Below, in pieces: positions 1-5,556 of a stretch of 6,702 nucleotides of DNA. Under the pieces are notes generated by a model that was not told where the DNA came from, ran no database searches, and saw only the letters and a list, made by a program, of their open reading frames with translations. The DNA is from an uncultured Legionella sp. (GTDB lineage: Bacteria; Pseudomonadota; Gammaproteobacteria; Legionellales; Legionellaceae): the NCBI GenBank assembly GCA_903885895.1, contig CAISKC010000330.1:1-6702 (forward strand), in the 5' to 3' direction. The position numbers and the translations under genes were made by a program. Numbering within the stretch: the first letter of the stretch is position 1; the number at the start of each line of letters is the position of its first letter.

Positions 1-2
1 CG

Positions 3-401
3 TATGCTGCACAAGGGGATCAGACTTTTTGTTCAATATTTGAAATACACATTAAAAATAATTCATCAGCTGATTGTGTATTGAAAAAATCTTATATGCC
101 ACTCGGGAAACTAACGTATGAAGGTACGCTGCCCGGAGTGATTTTTCGTGATAAAGAAATATCGTTTTATATGCAGTGGTACAAATCTCATTATTTGATC
201 ACCGCTTTGATGTTGTCTTATCAATGCGGGGATGATAAAGAGATCGTTTTATACTCTACGACGCCTTCTGTAGAGGATAGTTCCATATTAGAGAAAAAGA
301 ATATGGAAGCTAAGTTTTCTACCAGGGAATGCAGTGAGTATTCTAAGCAATTTTGGAAAATATCTTGGGTACTGCAAGATGCTGAAGTAGCACAAAGCTA
401 A
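3..401 (+). CDS. Hypothetical, probably exported four-cysteine protein, 3' part only
   Basis: The reading frame is open from the left edge of the window to the TAA at 399-401, so the 5' end is missing; 132 codons are visible. A TTG (81) and an ATG (96) lie inside it, but the frame is coding-like upstream of both, so neither need be the true start. The first visible residues, YAAQGDQ, resemble the end of a signal peptide and its cleavage site, which would put the signal sequence just outside the window (inference). Four cysteines (visible residues 10, 25, 75, 110) could form two disulfides in the periplasm or outside the cell. There are no membrane helices in the visible part, and the pattern of alternating aromatic and polar residues suggests a small beta-rich fold. 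I recognise no family. It converges on sohB and is followed by a hairpin and a likely terminator. Confidence 0.7.
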   Translation, partial: YAAQGDQTFCSIFEIHIKNNSSADCVLKKSYMPLGKLTYEGTLPGVIFRDKEISFYMQWYKSHYLITALMLSYQCGDDKEIVLYSTTPSVEDSSILEKKNMEAKFSTRECSEYSKQFWKISWVLQDAEVAQS

Positions 402-413
402 AGAGTAAAGTAA

Positions 414-433
414 CCCGGGTGTAGTTACCCGGG
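414..433. terminator. GC-rich hairpin between convergent genes
   Basis: The arms CCCGGGT (414-420) and ACCCGGG (427-433) form a 7-bp perfect stem with a 6-base loop, just after the stop of the small exported protein. No T-run follows on the plus strand. On the minus strand it is followed by a moderately T-rich stretch, so it may serve sohB transcripts or stabilise 3' ends. The function is inferred from position and structure only. Confidence 0.4.
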
Positions 434-443
434 AGAATCGAAG

Positions 444-476
444 ATTGCCGCTGGATTACGGCGGTGATGATTTTTT
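444..476 (+). terminator. Likely intrinsic terminator of the exported-protein gene
   Basis: Bases 444-452 can pair with 460-468 in a 9-bp stem that includes three G-U pairs, around a 7-base loop (453-459). Two bases then separate it from a run of six T (471-476). The position, about 40 bases after the stop codon and before the convergent sohB end, fits a factor-independent terminator. The G-U pairs make the stem only moderately strong. Confidence 0.5.
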
Positions 477-535
477 ATAAAGTCGAGATGAAAGAGTTCA
501 TTGTCTTGCCGGTTGTAACTTCTCTATATACTGAG

Positions 536-1486
536 TTACGCAAAAGGATGCATCAATTTTGCTGCAGGTTTTAATACTTTTTCTAGCCATGTCGGTTTAT
601 GGTGTACTTTGACATGATATACGCGGTGGCTCTGTATTTTATTGATGATGAACTCATCACTGGTTTGAAGTTGATCAACCAAATGCAAGTCCAACGCATC
701 GGTCGCTAACCAATGTTCACCTGTCGCAACTTGATCAAGATCAAGCTCAGAACGATTGCTTAAGACATATTCACGAAAACTTTTATGAATTTGCTCTAAT
801 TCTTCTTGAAATTTCTCACGCCCTTTGGGGGTGTTTTTACCAAATACAGTCAAAGTGCGTTTGTATTCACCTGCGGTAATGAGCTCCACATCAATATCAT
901 TTTTATGTAACCACCGATGAAAATTAGGCATTTGCGCAACGACACCAATTGAACCCACAATGGCAAACGGTGCAGCAATAATATGATGCGCTACGCAAGC
1001 CATCAGATATCCACCACTGGCAGCAACTTTATCGATACAAGCGGTGATGCGCACCTCACGGTCACGTAAACGTTGGAGTTGGGCTGCAGCTAATCCATAA
1101 CCATTGACAGAACCACCAGGGCTTTCTAAGCGAATCAGAACTTCGTCATTTGGGGTGATGACAGCTAAAATAGCCGAGACTTCTTCACGTAAAGGTTCAA
1201 CTTGAGACGCTTTGATATCCCCATTAAAATCTATAATATAAAGTACGGGTTCTCGTTTTTTCTTGGAGGGTGTTTTTTTGAGTTTGGGTTTTTTAGTTTT
1301 TTTGCCTAACACGGCTTTTTCCATGTACTCAACTAACTGTCGGTAGTCATCATTGAGGAATGTAACGCTCAAATCAGTTTTGGATTTGCGAGTGAGGGCT
1401 AGTATCCCCCCTAATAGAAATAAAATGGCTAGAACCAATGTAAAGGCTTTTAATGCAAACAATCCATACTGTGCTAAAAATTCCAT
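536..1486 (-). CDS. sohB: SohB, inner-membrane serine peptidase of the S49 (SppA) family
   Basis: SohB is a membrane-anchored peptidase related to signal peptide peptidase SppA; in E. coli it suppresses loss of the DegP periplasmic protease when overproduced. The 316-residue protein begins MEFLAQYGLF, almost as in E. coli SohB, which fixes the start. One N-terminal membrane helix (about 6-31) is followed by a lysine-rich linker (about 61-79) and an S49 domain (about 80-275). The catalytic serine is Ser157 in KVAASGGY and the general-base lysine is Lys209 in GEYKR; the 52-residue spacing is the same as in SppA. Other family blocks are RLESPGGSV (119-127), APFAIVGSIGVVAQMPNF (172-189) and QVATGEHW (252-259). 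The length is somewhat below the roughly 350 residues of E. coli SohB, from a shorter linker and tail. It is divergent from the six-cysteine protein and looks monocistronic. Only the endogenous substrates are unclear. Confidence 0.96.
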   Translation of the reverse strand: MEFLAQYGLFALKAFTLVLAILFLLGGILALTRKSKTDLSVTFLNDDYRQLVEYMEKAVLGKKTKKPKLKKTPSKKKREPVLYIIDFNGDIKASQVEPLREEVSAILAVITPNDEVLIRLESPGGSVNGYGLAAAQLQRLRDREVRITACIDKVAASGGYLMACVAHHIIAAPFAIVGSIGVVAQMPNFHRWLHKNDIDVELITAGEYKRTLTVFGKNTPKGREKFQEELEQIHKSFREYVLSNRSELDLDQVATGEHWLATDALDLHLVDQLQTSDEFIINKIQSHRVYHVKVHHKPTWLEKVLKPAAKLMHPFA

Positions 1487-1488
1487 TG

Positions 1489-1492
1489 CTCC
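1489..1492 (-). promoter_or_regulatory. Ribosome binding site of sohB
   Basis: On the minus strand a GGAG core lies only 2 bases before the ATG at 1486. The spacing is shorter than usual, but homology of the N-terminus supports this start. Confidence 0.45.
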
Positions 1493-1524
1493 AACCCGTC
1501 TGAAAGTTTATGCTAAAGCAGTTG

Positions 1525-1553
1525 ATCATTTCGTAAAAGACCGATGATGTCAA
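1525..1553 (-). promoter_or_regulatory. Putative sigma-70 promoter of sohB
   Basis: Read on the minus strand, a perfect -35 hexamer TTGACA (1553-1548) is followed after exactly 17 bases by AATGAT (1530-1525), which matches 4 of 6 consensus positions. Transcription would start near 1518 and give a leader of about 30 bases before the ATG at 1486. Confidence 0.5.
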
Positions 1554-1628
1554 CAAGTATGTACTACTCAATTTTTAGTTTTGTATTATGAAAAAAATCT
1601 GAGTGGACCAAGAGTGAATCTTAAAAAA

Positions 1629-1634
1629 AGAAGG
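1629..1634 (+). promoter_or_regulatory. Ribosome binding site that decides the start of the six-cysteine protein
   Basis: AGAAGG ends 5 bases before the ATG at 1640. An in-frame GTG at 1634 overlaps this site, so it cannot use it; the ATG at 1640 is therefore preferred. Confidence 0.7.
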
Positions 1635-1639
1635 TGCCC

Positions 1640-2089
1640 ATGAAATATATTGTTTTGCTATTCAGCCTATTATTGTCTATGCAGGCGCATGCCTTTAAAT
1701 GTTATTTCACGATGGTGAAAGGGGAATGTTGGAAGCCCTATGATCTGACTGTGGATGTTTCAAATGCAGGTACAGGGAAGCACAAACTTACGGTGCTGAT
1801 TCCAGAGGGTGATTTGTGGGTTAGAGAGGAGTTTGAGTGTAACGCAGAAGAAACACTTGCGTTGGTTGCAAAGTTTTCCCCGATATTTTGGGCTGGTCAA
1901 GAAGATAAAACGTATGCTGGAAAACGCTATTGGAAATTACCTGATGCCATTAAGCCAGATGAAACAGGGTGGAATGTGACCGTTTGTTTTCCGAAGTATT
2001 TTTCGGATGTACCTACGCCGCCTGATGCTAATACAAACTGTGAATGTGCGTTGGGCCATCTCCCAAGGATTGAACCACGTAAATTGTAA
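1640..2089 (+). CDS. Hypothetical secreted six-cysteine protein
   Basis: The product is 149 residues. Residues 1-18 form a clear Sec signal peptide: a lysine at position 2, a hydrophobic core VLLFSLLLS, and an AHA cleavage box at 16-18 before Phe19. The mature part has six cysteines (21, 30, 67, 116, 134, 136), enough for three disulfides, including a CEC pair near the end. It has no membrane helix and is rich in Trp, Tyr and Phe. The C-terminal third is proline-rich and probably extended. No lipobox is present, so it should be a soluble periplasmic or secreted protein. I recognise no characterised family. The ATG at 1640 was chosen for its AGAAGG site. It is divergent from sohB and precedes the permease by 117 bases, a gap with no strong terminator. 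Confidence 0.8.
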   Translation: MKYIVLLFSLLLSMQAHAFKCYFTMVKGECWKPYDLTVDVSNAGTGKHKLTVLIPEGDLWVREEFECNAEETLALVAKFSPIFWAGQEDKTYAGKRYWKLPDAIKPDETGWNVTVCFPKYFSDVPTPPDANTNCECALGHLPRIEPRKL

Positions 2090-2140
2090 GGTTTGGTGAG
2101 CACAGGATCGAAATGACGCGACCTCTCCCCTATGCTTGAA

Positions 2141-2169
2141 TTGACATCCTACGGCAAATTTGATAAATT
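2141..2169 (+). promoter_or_regulatory. Putative sigma-70 promoter of the permease
   Basis: A perfect -35 hexamer TTGACA (2141-2146) is followed by a 17-base spacer and TAAATT (2164-2169), which matches 4 of 6 positions of the -10 consensus. The predicted start, near 2176, falls inside the left arm of the palindrome at 2165-2202. A regulator bound there would overlap both the -10 element and the transcription start. Confidence 0.5.
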
Positions 2170-2202
2170 CCAATGTAATAGCGCGTTATTACATTGGAAT
2201 TT
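2165..2202. promoter_or_regulatory. Perfect 38-base inverted repeat at the permease start (candidate operator or RNA hairpin)
   Basis: The arms AAATTCCAATGTAATA (2165-2180) and TATTACATTGGAATTT (2187-2202) are exact reverse complements of 16 bases around the 6-base loop GCGCGT (2181-2186). The repeat ends 4 bases before the ATG at 2207. Its right arm contains GGA (2196-2198), the only Shine-Dalgarno-like bases for that ATG. As DNA it could be the operator of a dimeric regulator over the -10 region. As RNA made by read-through from upstream, it would be a strong hairpin masking the ribosome site or ending the upstream transcript. The half-sites resemble a TyrR box (TGTAA...TTACA), but the spacing is 10 rather than 8, so I do not name a regulator. 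Confidence 0.6.
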
Positions 2203-2206
2203 TCGT

Positions 2207-3463
2207 ATGCAAGCAACCAAACACACCACATCAGAATTGGGGCTATTGGCTTTGATCATGATGGCCATTATTTCGGTAGATAGTTTAAGAAATTTACCCA
2301 TTGCTGCGCAATTTGGTGTGTCGCTCGTGACATTTTATGCGATAGCTGGTTTGGGTTTCTTTTTCCCCCTCGCGTGGGTGACCAGTAAATTAGCCAGTCA
2401 ATATCCTAAAACCGGTGGTTCTTACATTTGGATCAGAGAAGCATTTGGTCATCAATGGGGCCATTTCGCAATATGTTTGCAGTGGGTGTATAACATTATT
2501 TGGTATCCAACCATATTTGCGTTCATTACTGCGACGATTGCCATATTGATAGGGCATCATTTAGATCAAAGTAGATGGTTTGTTTTTTTACTGAGTCTGT
2601 TGTTATTTTGGCTCATGACCGGTGTTCATAGTTTTGGGATCCGGTTTAGTAAATGGGTGAATATTGGCAGTGCTGTTATCGGCACTTTATTACCCATGAC
2701 GATCATCATAGGCTTAGCGGTATATTGGCTGTTGGCAGGGAACCCTTCTGCAACGCCGTTGACTTGGCAAGCGCTGCTTCCTACTACGCACGATGTGAAA
2801 AATATTGGCTATTTTTCTAATGTCCTGTTTAGTCTTTTAGGTCTAGAGGTGATTGCCGTGTATGCTGGCAATGTGAGCAAACCACAACGTGTTTATCCTA
2901 AAGCATTGGCGCTGAGTGCTGTCTTGATTTTACTTACACTCATGTGCAGCTCATTGGCGTTGTGCATCATCATGCCGGTTGAAAAAATCACGGTGATCAC
3001 GGGCTTGGTCGATATGTTGCAATTATTTTTTGCTGCGTTTCATATTCAAAATATGGCGGTTTGGATTGGTTTATGCATCATCATCGGTGGCTTGGGGATT
3101 GCTTCGTCTTGGATGCTGGGTTTGGCAAAAAGCTTGCATGTTTCTTTATCCTCTATGTCTATGACACCGCAATGGCTGCAAAAGGTGAATCGTAATCAAG
3201 TGCCGATTAACATATTATGTATGCAAGCCTGCGTATATTCTTTGTTGTTATCGGCTTTTCTATTTTTTCCAAGTATGAACCGTTCGTATTGGATCTTGTC
3301 GGCTGCAACGGCACAATGTGCCTTGTTGTATTATATTATTTTATTTTGTGCTGCGATGAAATTATTGCGACGCCAGGCTGGTAGCAGGGTATTGCCAATA
3401 TTGGCGATAGTTATGTGTTGTATCGGTTTGTTTGCGGGCTTTATGCCACCTGAATTGAGTTAG
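2207..3463 (+). CDS. APC-family amino acid permease, probably lacking the last helix
   Basis: This is an inner-membrane amino acid transporter of the amino acid-polyamine-organocation superfamily, which moves amino acids by symport or exchange. The product is 418 residues with about 11 hydrophobic segments, roughly at 11-33, 38-62, 84-114, 124-143, 150-177, 200-220, 232-256, 282-306, 334-355, 360-384 and 394-413. Family marks are SVDSLRNLPIAAQFG in TM1 (23-37), YPKTGGSYIWIREAFG (66-81), WYPTI (99-103) and GLEVIAVYAGNVSKPQRVYP (212-231). The substrate cannot be read from the sequence. An in-frame ATG at 2132 would add 25 residues encoded by the palindrome, with no ribosome site and little resemblance to a permease N-terminus, so 2207 is preferred. 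The protein stops right after the FMPP block closing TM11; relatives usually continue through a twelfth helix to about 450 residues or more. It converges on the ABC transporter gene. Confidence 0.85.
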   Translation: MQATKHTTSELGLLALIMMAIISVDSLRNLPIAAQFGVSLVTFYAIAGLGFFFPLAWVTSKLASQYPKTGGSYIWIREAFGHQWGHFAICLQWVYNIIWYPTIFAFITATIAILIGHHLDQSRWFVFLLSLLLFWLMTGVHSFGIRFSKWVNIGSAVIGTLLPMTIIIGLAVYWLLAGNPSATPLTWQALLPTTHDVKNIGYFSNVLFSLLGLEVIAVYAGNVSKPQRVYPKALALSAVLILLTLMCSSLALCIIMPVEKITVITGLVDMLQLFFAAFHIQNMAVWIGLCIIIGGLGIASSWMLGLAKSLHVSLSSMSMTPQWLQKVNRNQVPINILCMQACVYSLLLSAFLFFPSMNRSYWILSAATAQCALLYYIILFCAAMKLLRRQAGSRVLPILAIVMCCIGLFAGFMPPELS

Positions 3464-3474
3464 GGTTCAAATTA

Positions 3475-3509
3475 ACCCCAGGGGATTCGAAGCATTGAAA
3501 TCCTGGGGT
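3475..3509. terminator. Hairpin shared by the convergent permease and ABC transporter genes
   Basis: ACCCCAGG (3475-3482) pairs perfectly with CCTGGGGT (3502-3509). The stem can be extended by three pairs after a GG bulge, around a loop at about 3488-3498. On the minus strand the stem is followed by TTAATTTG, which fits termination of the ABC transcript better than the permease transcript. A competing short hairpin (GGGTT 3463-3467 with AACCC 3474-3478) uses part of the left arm. Confidence 0.5.
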
Positions 3510-3555
3510 ATGGCTTTGCTGCACTCAGGCTACAACTAATTCTGAAGAGCAGCAA

Positions 3556-5313
3556 TTAGATGAACGCTATAGCAGGGTGCTGTTGCGGCTGTTTATTCAG
3601 AAAAATATGATGATCATGAAATGCCAGTAAGCTACTGCGATGTCCCACGCTGATAATGGTGGCTTGAGGCAGATATTCGCGTAAGCAAGCATACATATGA
3701 GCTTCTTTTGCTTCATCCAAGGCTGAAGTCGACTCATCCAAACAAATGATGTCAGGTTTATGTAATAATACACGACCTAAGGCCAGTAATTGTTGTTCTC
3801 CAAGAGACAATGTCTGAGACCAATTGGCAACCGTATCTAAGTCCGAGCAAAATTTATCTAAAAGGCATAGACGTAGAATTGCTTGTAATTGCTCATCTGA
3901 ATACGTATTGGGATGTGGGTAAACCAAGGCTTCTTGCAAAGATCCCTGCGGTAAGTAGGGTTTTTGCGGCAACAGCATGATGCTGGCATCTTGGTGAATC
4001 CGAATGTTCCCTGAGCCATAATACCAAGCACCTGCAATGGTGCGCATTAAAGTGCTTTTTCCGAGCCCAGAAGGTCCACATAACAGAAAAGTCTGGCCTT
4101 TTTCAAAGACCAAGTTGATGTTTTCTATTAAACTAATGCCAGTAGGGGACGTAAGATGTAAATTTTGAATTTCAATGGCAAAATGTGCTGTTTTTTCAAG
4201 AATAATTGCATTTTTTTGCTTGTTTTCTTGTAAAACTTGTATGCTGTGGTTCATTTCTGTCAGACGGTGGATGACGGCTCGCCATTGGGTTAATTGATAA
4301 AAAGAATTAATGAAAAGTGAAAAAGCTGAGATAACAGAACCGAATGCACCGGCAGTTTGCATCAACCCGCCCAATTGAATTTTTTTAGCTAAATAGATAG
4401 GAAGTGCGAATAAAATGCCCGCAATGCTAGCTACGATATTATAACCATTGGTAAAAAAAGCCAGGTTTTTTTGTAAAATACTGATGGATAGGAAATTGGT
4501 ATAAATACGTTGAAACAGCAGGTCCAGTTTACACTTTTCTGCTTGCTCTCCGCCTAAAATAGCGATTTGTTCACTGTTTTCGCGTAATCTAATTAAGCCA
4601 TAGCGAAAATCAGCATTATATTGTTGCTGTTGATAGTCTAACCCAGAGAGTTTTCTCCCCATCTTGCTTATGATATAAGTGCCAACAACGGCGAATAAGA
4701 ATGCAGCCCAACATAAATAGCCTGGAATGAATATTTGCACGGAGCCTAGCATGAAATGCATATCACCCGACAGTGACCAGAGTACATAACCAAACGAGCC
4801 AAGTGTTAAGATGGATTGCAACAGATTAAAGAAAATACTCAGGGTATGGCTTGCAAATTGCTGAAGATCTTCGCTGATTCGCTGGTCTGGGTTATCTATC
4901 CCAGAGCCAGAAATTTGCATATGGTAATAAGTATGGTCTGCTAACCATTGTTTTTGATAATGTGTGGTTAACCAGCGTTGCCATTGAATCGTAATGCGCA
5001 TACTGAAATAGGAGCTATAGCCGTAAACTAAGATAGCGACGACCAATAATATGCTGAAGCGACCAAGCGTATTCAGAATAGCTGCTTGATCAAACTTCCC
5101 TAAAGCATCATAAAAATCGCGGTTAAATCCGTTGATTGCAACAGTCGCCCAAACTCCAATTAAGATACATAGGATGTTTAATATTAACATGCCTAGCGCT
5201 GAATTTTTTTCTTTGGATACCCAAAAAGGTTTGAGTAATTTCCAAAAATCTCTAAAAAATTGCTTATTAAATGTCAAGGTAGACGGGGCTTGCTGCTGAG
5301 TTGGAGTGGTCAT
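3556..5313 (-). CDS. YddA / SbmA-BacA-like ABC transporter, fused permease and ATPase
   Basis: A 585-residue half-transporter, expected to act as a homodimer in the inner membrane. The membrane part (about 15-345) is of the SbmA/BacA-like class; marks include NGFNRDFYDAL (61-71), the RITIQWQRWLT region (106-116) and NPDQRISEDLQQF (141-153). A C-terminal ATPase follows: Walker A GPSGLGKST (413-421), Q-loop Gln450, signature SLGEQQ (503-508, in place of SGGQ, as usual in this class), Walker B IICLDE (522-527), D-loop SALD (530-533) and H-loop His558. All catalytic residues are present, so it should be active. Characterised relatives are Bradyrhizobium BclA (uptake of and protection from host antimicrobial peptides) and mycobacterial Rv1819c (cobalamin, peptides); E. 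coli YddA has no settled role. The substrate here is therefore unknown. Length and start (MTTPTQ) are typical, although the ribosome site is weak. It is divergent from the unknown acidic protein, with palindromes at its start. Confidence 0.92.
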   Translation of the reverse strand: MTTPTQQQAPSTLTFNKQFFRDFWKLLKPFWVSKEKNSALGMLILNILCILIGVWATVAINGFNRDFYDALGKFDQAAILNTLGRFSILLVVAILVYGYSSYFSMRITIQWQRWLTTHYQKQWLADHTYYHMQISGSGIDNPDQRISEDLQQFASHTLSIFFNLLQSILTLGSFGYVLWSLSGDMHFMLGSVQIFIPGYLCWAAFLFAVVGTYIISKMGRKLSGLDYQQQQYNADFRYGLIRLRENSEQIAILGGEQAEKCKLDLLFQRIYTNFLSISILQKNLAFFTNGYNIVASIAGILFALPIYLAKKIQLGGLMQTAGAFGSVISAFSLFINSFYQLTQWRAVIHRLTEMNHSIQVLQENKQKNAIILEKTAHFAIEIQNLHLTSPTGISLIENINLVFEKGQTFLLCGPSGLGKSTLMRTIAGAWYYGSGNIRIHQDASIMLLPQKPYLPQGSLQEALVYPHPNTYSDEQLQAILRLCLLDKFCSDLDTVANWSQTLSLGEQQLLALGRVLLHKPDIICLDESTSALDEAKEAHMYACLREYLPQATIISVGHRSSLLAFHDHHIFLNKQPQQHPAIAFI

Positions 5314-5315
5314 AA

Positions 5316-5338
5316 TACTTTCGAAAGTAACACGTTAC
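5316..5338. promoter_or_regulatory. Two overlapping palindromes just upstream of the ABC transporter start
   Basis: TACTTTCGAAAGTA (5316-5329) is a perfect 14-base palindrome. It overlaps GTAAC-AC-GTTAC (5327-5338), which has 5-base arms around a 2-base centre. Together they fill the leader between the predicted transcription start and the ATG at 5313, where a repressor site could block transcription. This is inference from position and symmetry only. Confidence 0.35.
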
Positions 5339-5342
5339 AAAC

Positions 5343-5371
5343 AGTGTACAGGGTCGTATTCCAAAGTGCAA
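5343..5371 (-). promoter_or_regulatory. Weak candidate promoter of the ABC transporter gene
   Basis: On the minus strand, TTGCAC (5371-5366) is followed after 17 bases by TACACT (5348-5343). These match about 3 of 6 and 4 of 6 consensus positions. The predicted start near 5336 would leave a leader of about 23 bases. The rest of the divergent region, to about 5543, shows no further gene or RNA that I can support. Confidence 0.3.
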
Positions 5372-5503
5372 AAGTCACACAATAAACTTGCCGTATTCTT
5401 GGTTACGCGGCCTACTATGAAACGATGCTTGCTTTCAGAGGCGATACGTAGTAAAAAAATGATATTTATGAATAACTTACTGTAGCCTAAGCAGGTTTTC
5501 ATA

Positions 5504-5512
5504 TGGTAATAT
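5504..5512 (+). promoter_or_regulatory. Possible extended -10 element for the unknown protein
   Basis: TGG followed by TAATAT (5507-5512) resembles an extended -10 element, with a 4 of 6 match in the hexamer. No convincing -35 hexamer is seen upstream. It lies about 30 bases before the ATG at 5544. Confidence 0.22.
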
Positions 5513-5556
5513 GTCCGCAAAATTTACAGTTGGATAAAATATTATGACAAATACAC

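Noticed and set aside
1353..1571. Short frames on both strands over the 5' end of sohB
   Set aside because: They overlap the well-supported sohB N-terminus and its promoter, and lack ribosome sites.
1584..1589. TATTAT as -10 element for the six-cysteine gene
   Set aside because: The hexamer is good (5 of 6), but no acceptable -35 lies at 16-18 bases, and such hexamers are common in AT-rich DNA.
2104..2124. Imperfect hairpin AGGATCG / CGACCT between the six-cysteine gene and the permease
   Set aside because: It has a bulged 6-bp stem with no T-run after it, too weak to call a terminator.
2132..2206. Extended permease start at the ATG at 2132
   Set aside because: It would translate the perfect palindrome into 25 extra residues, lies upstream of the predicted promoter elements and has no ribosome site.
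5335..5520. 61-codon minus-strand frame upstream of the ABC transporter, with four cysteines
   Set aside because: It opens with TTG and has no ribosome site. It covers the probable ABC promoter and its composition is not protein-like beyond a short hydrophobic stretch. It is more likely a chance frame, although a leader peptide cannot be fully excluded.
5341..5543. Possible tRNA, riboswitch or small RNA in the divergent intergenic region
   Set aside because: No cloverleaf, conserved riboswitch core or hairpin with a T-run was found on either strand.
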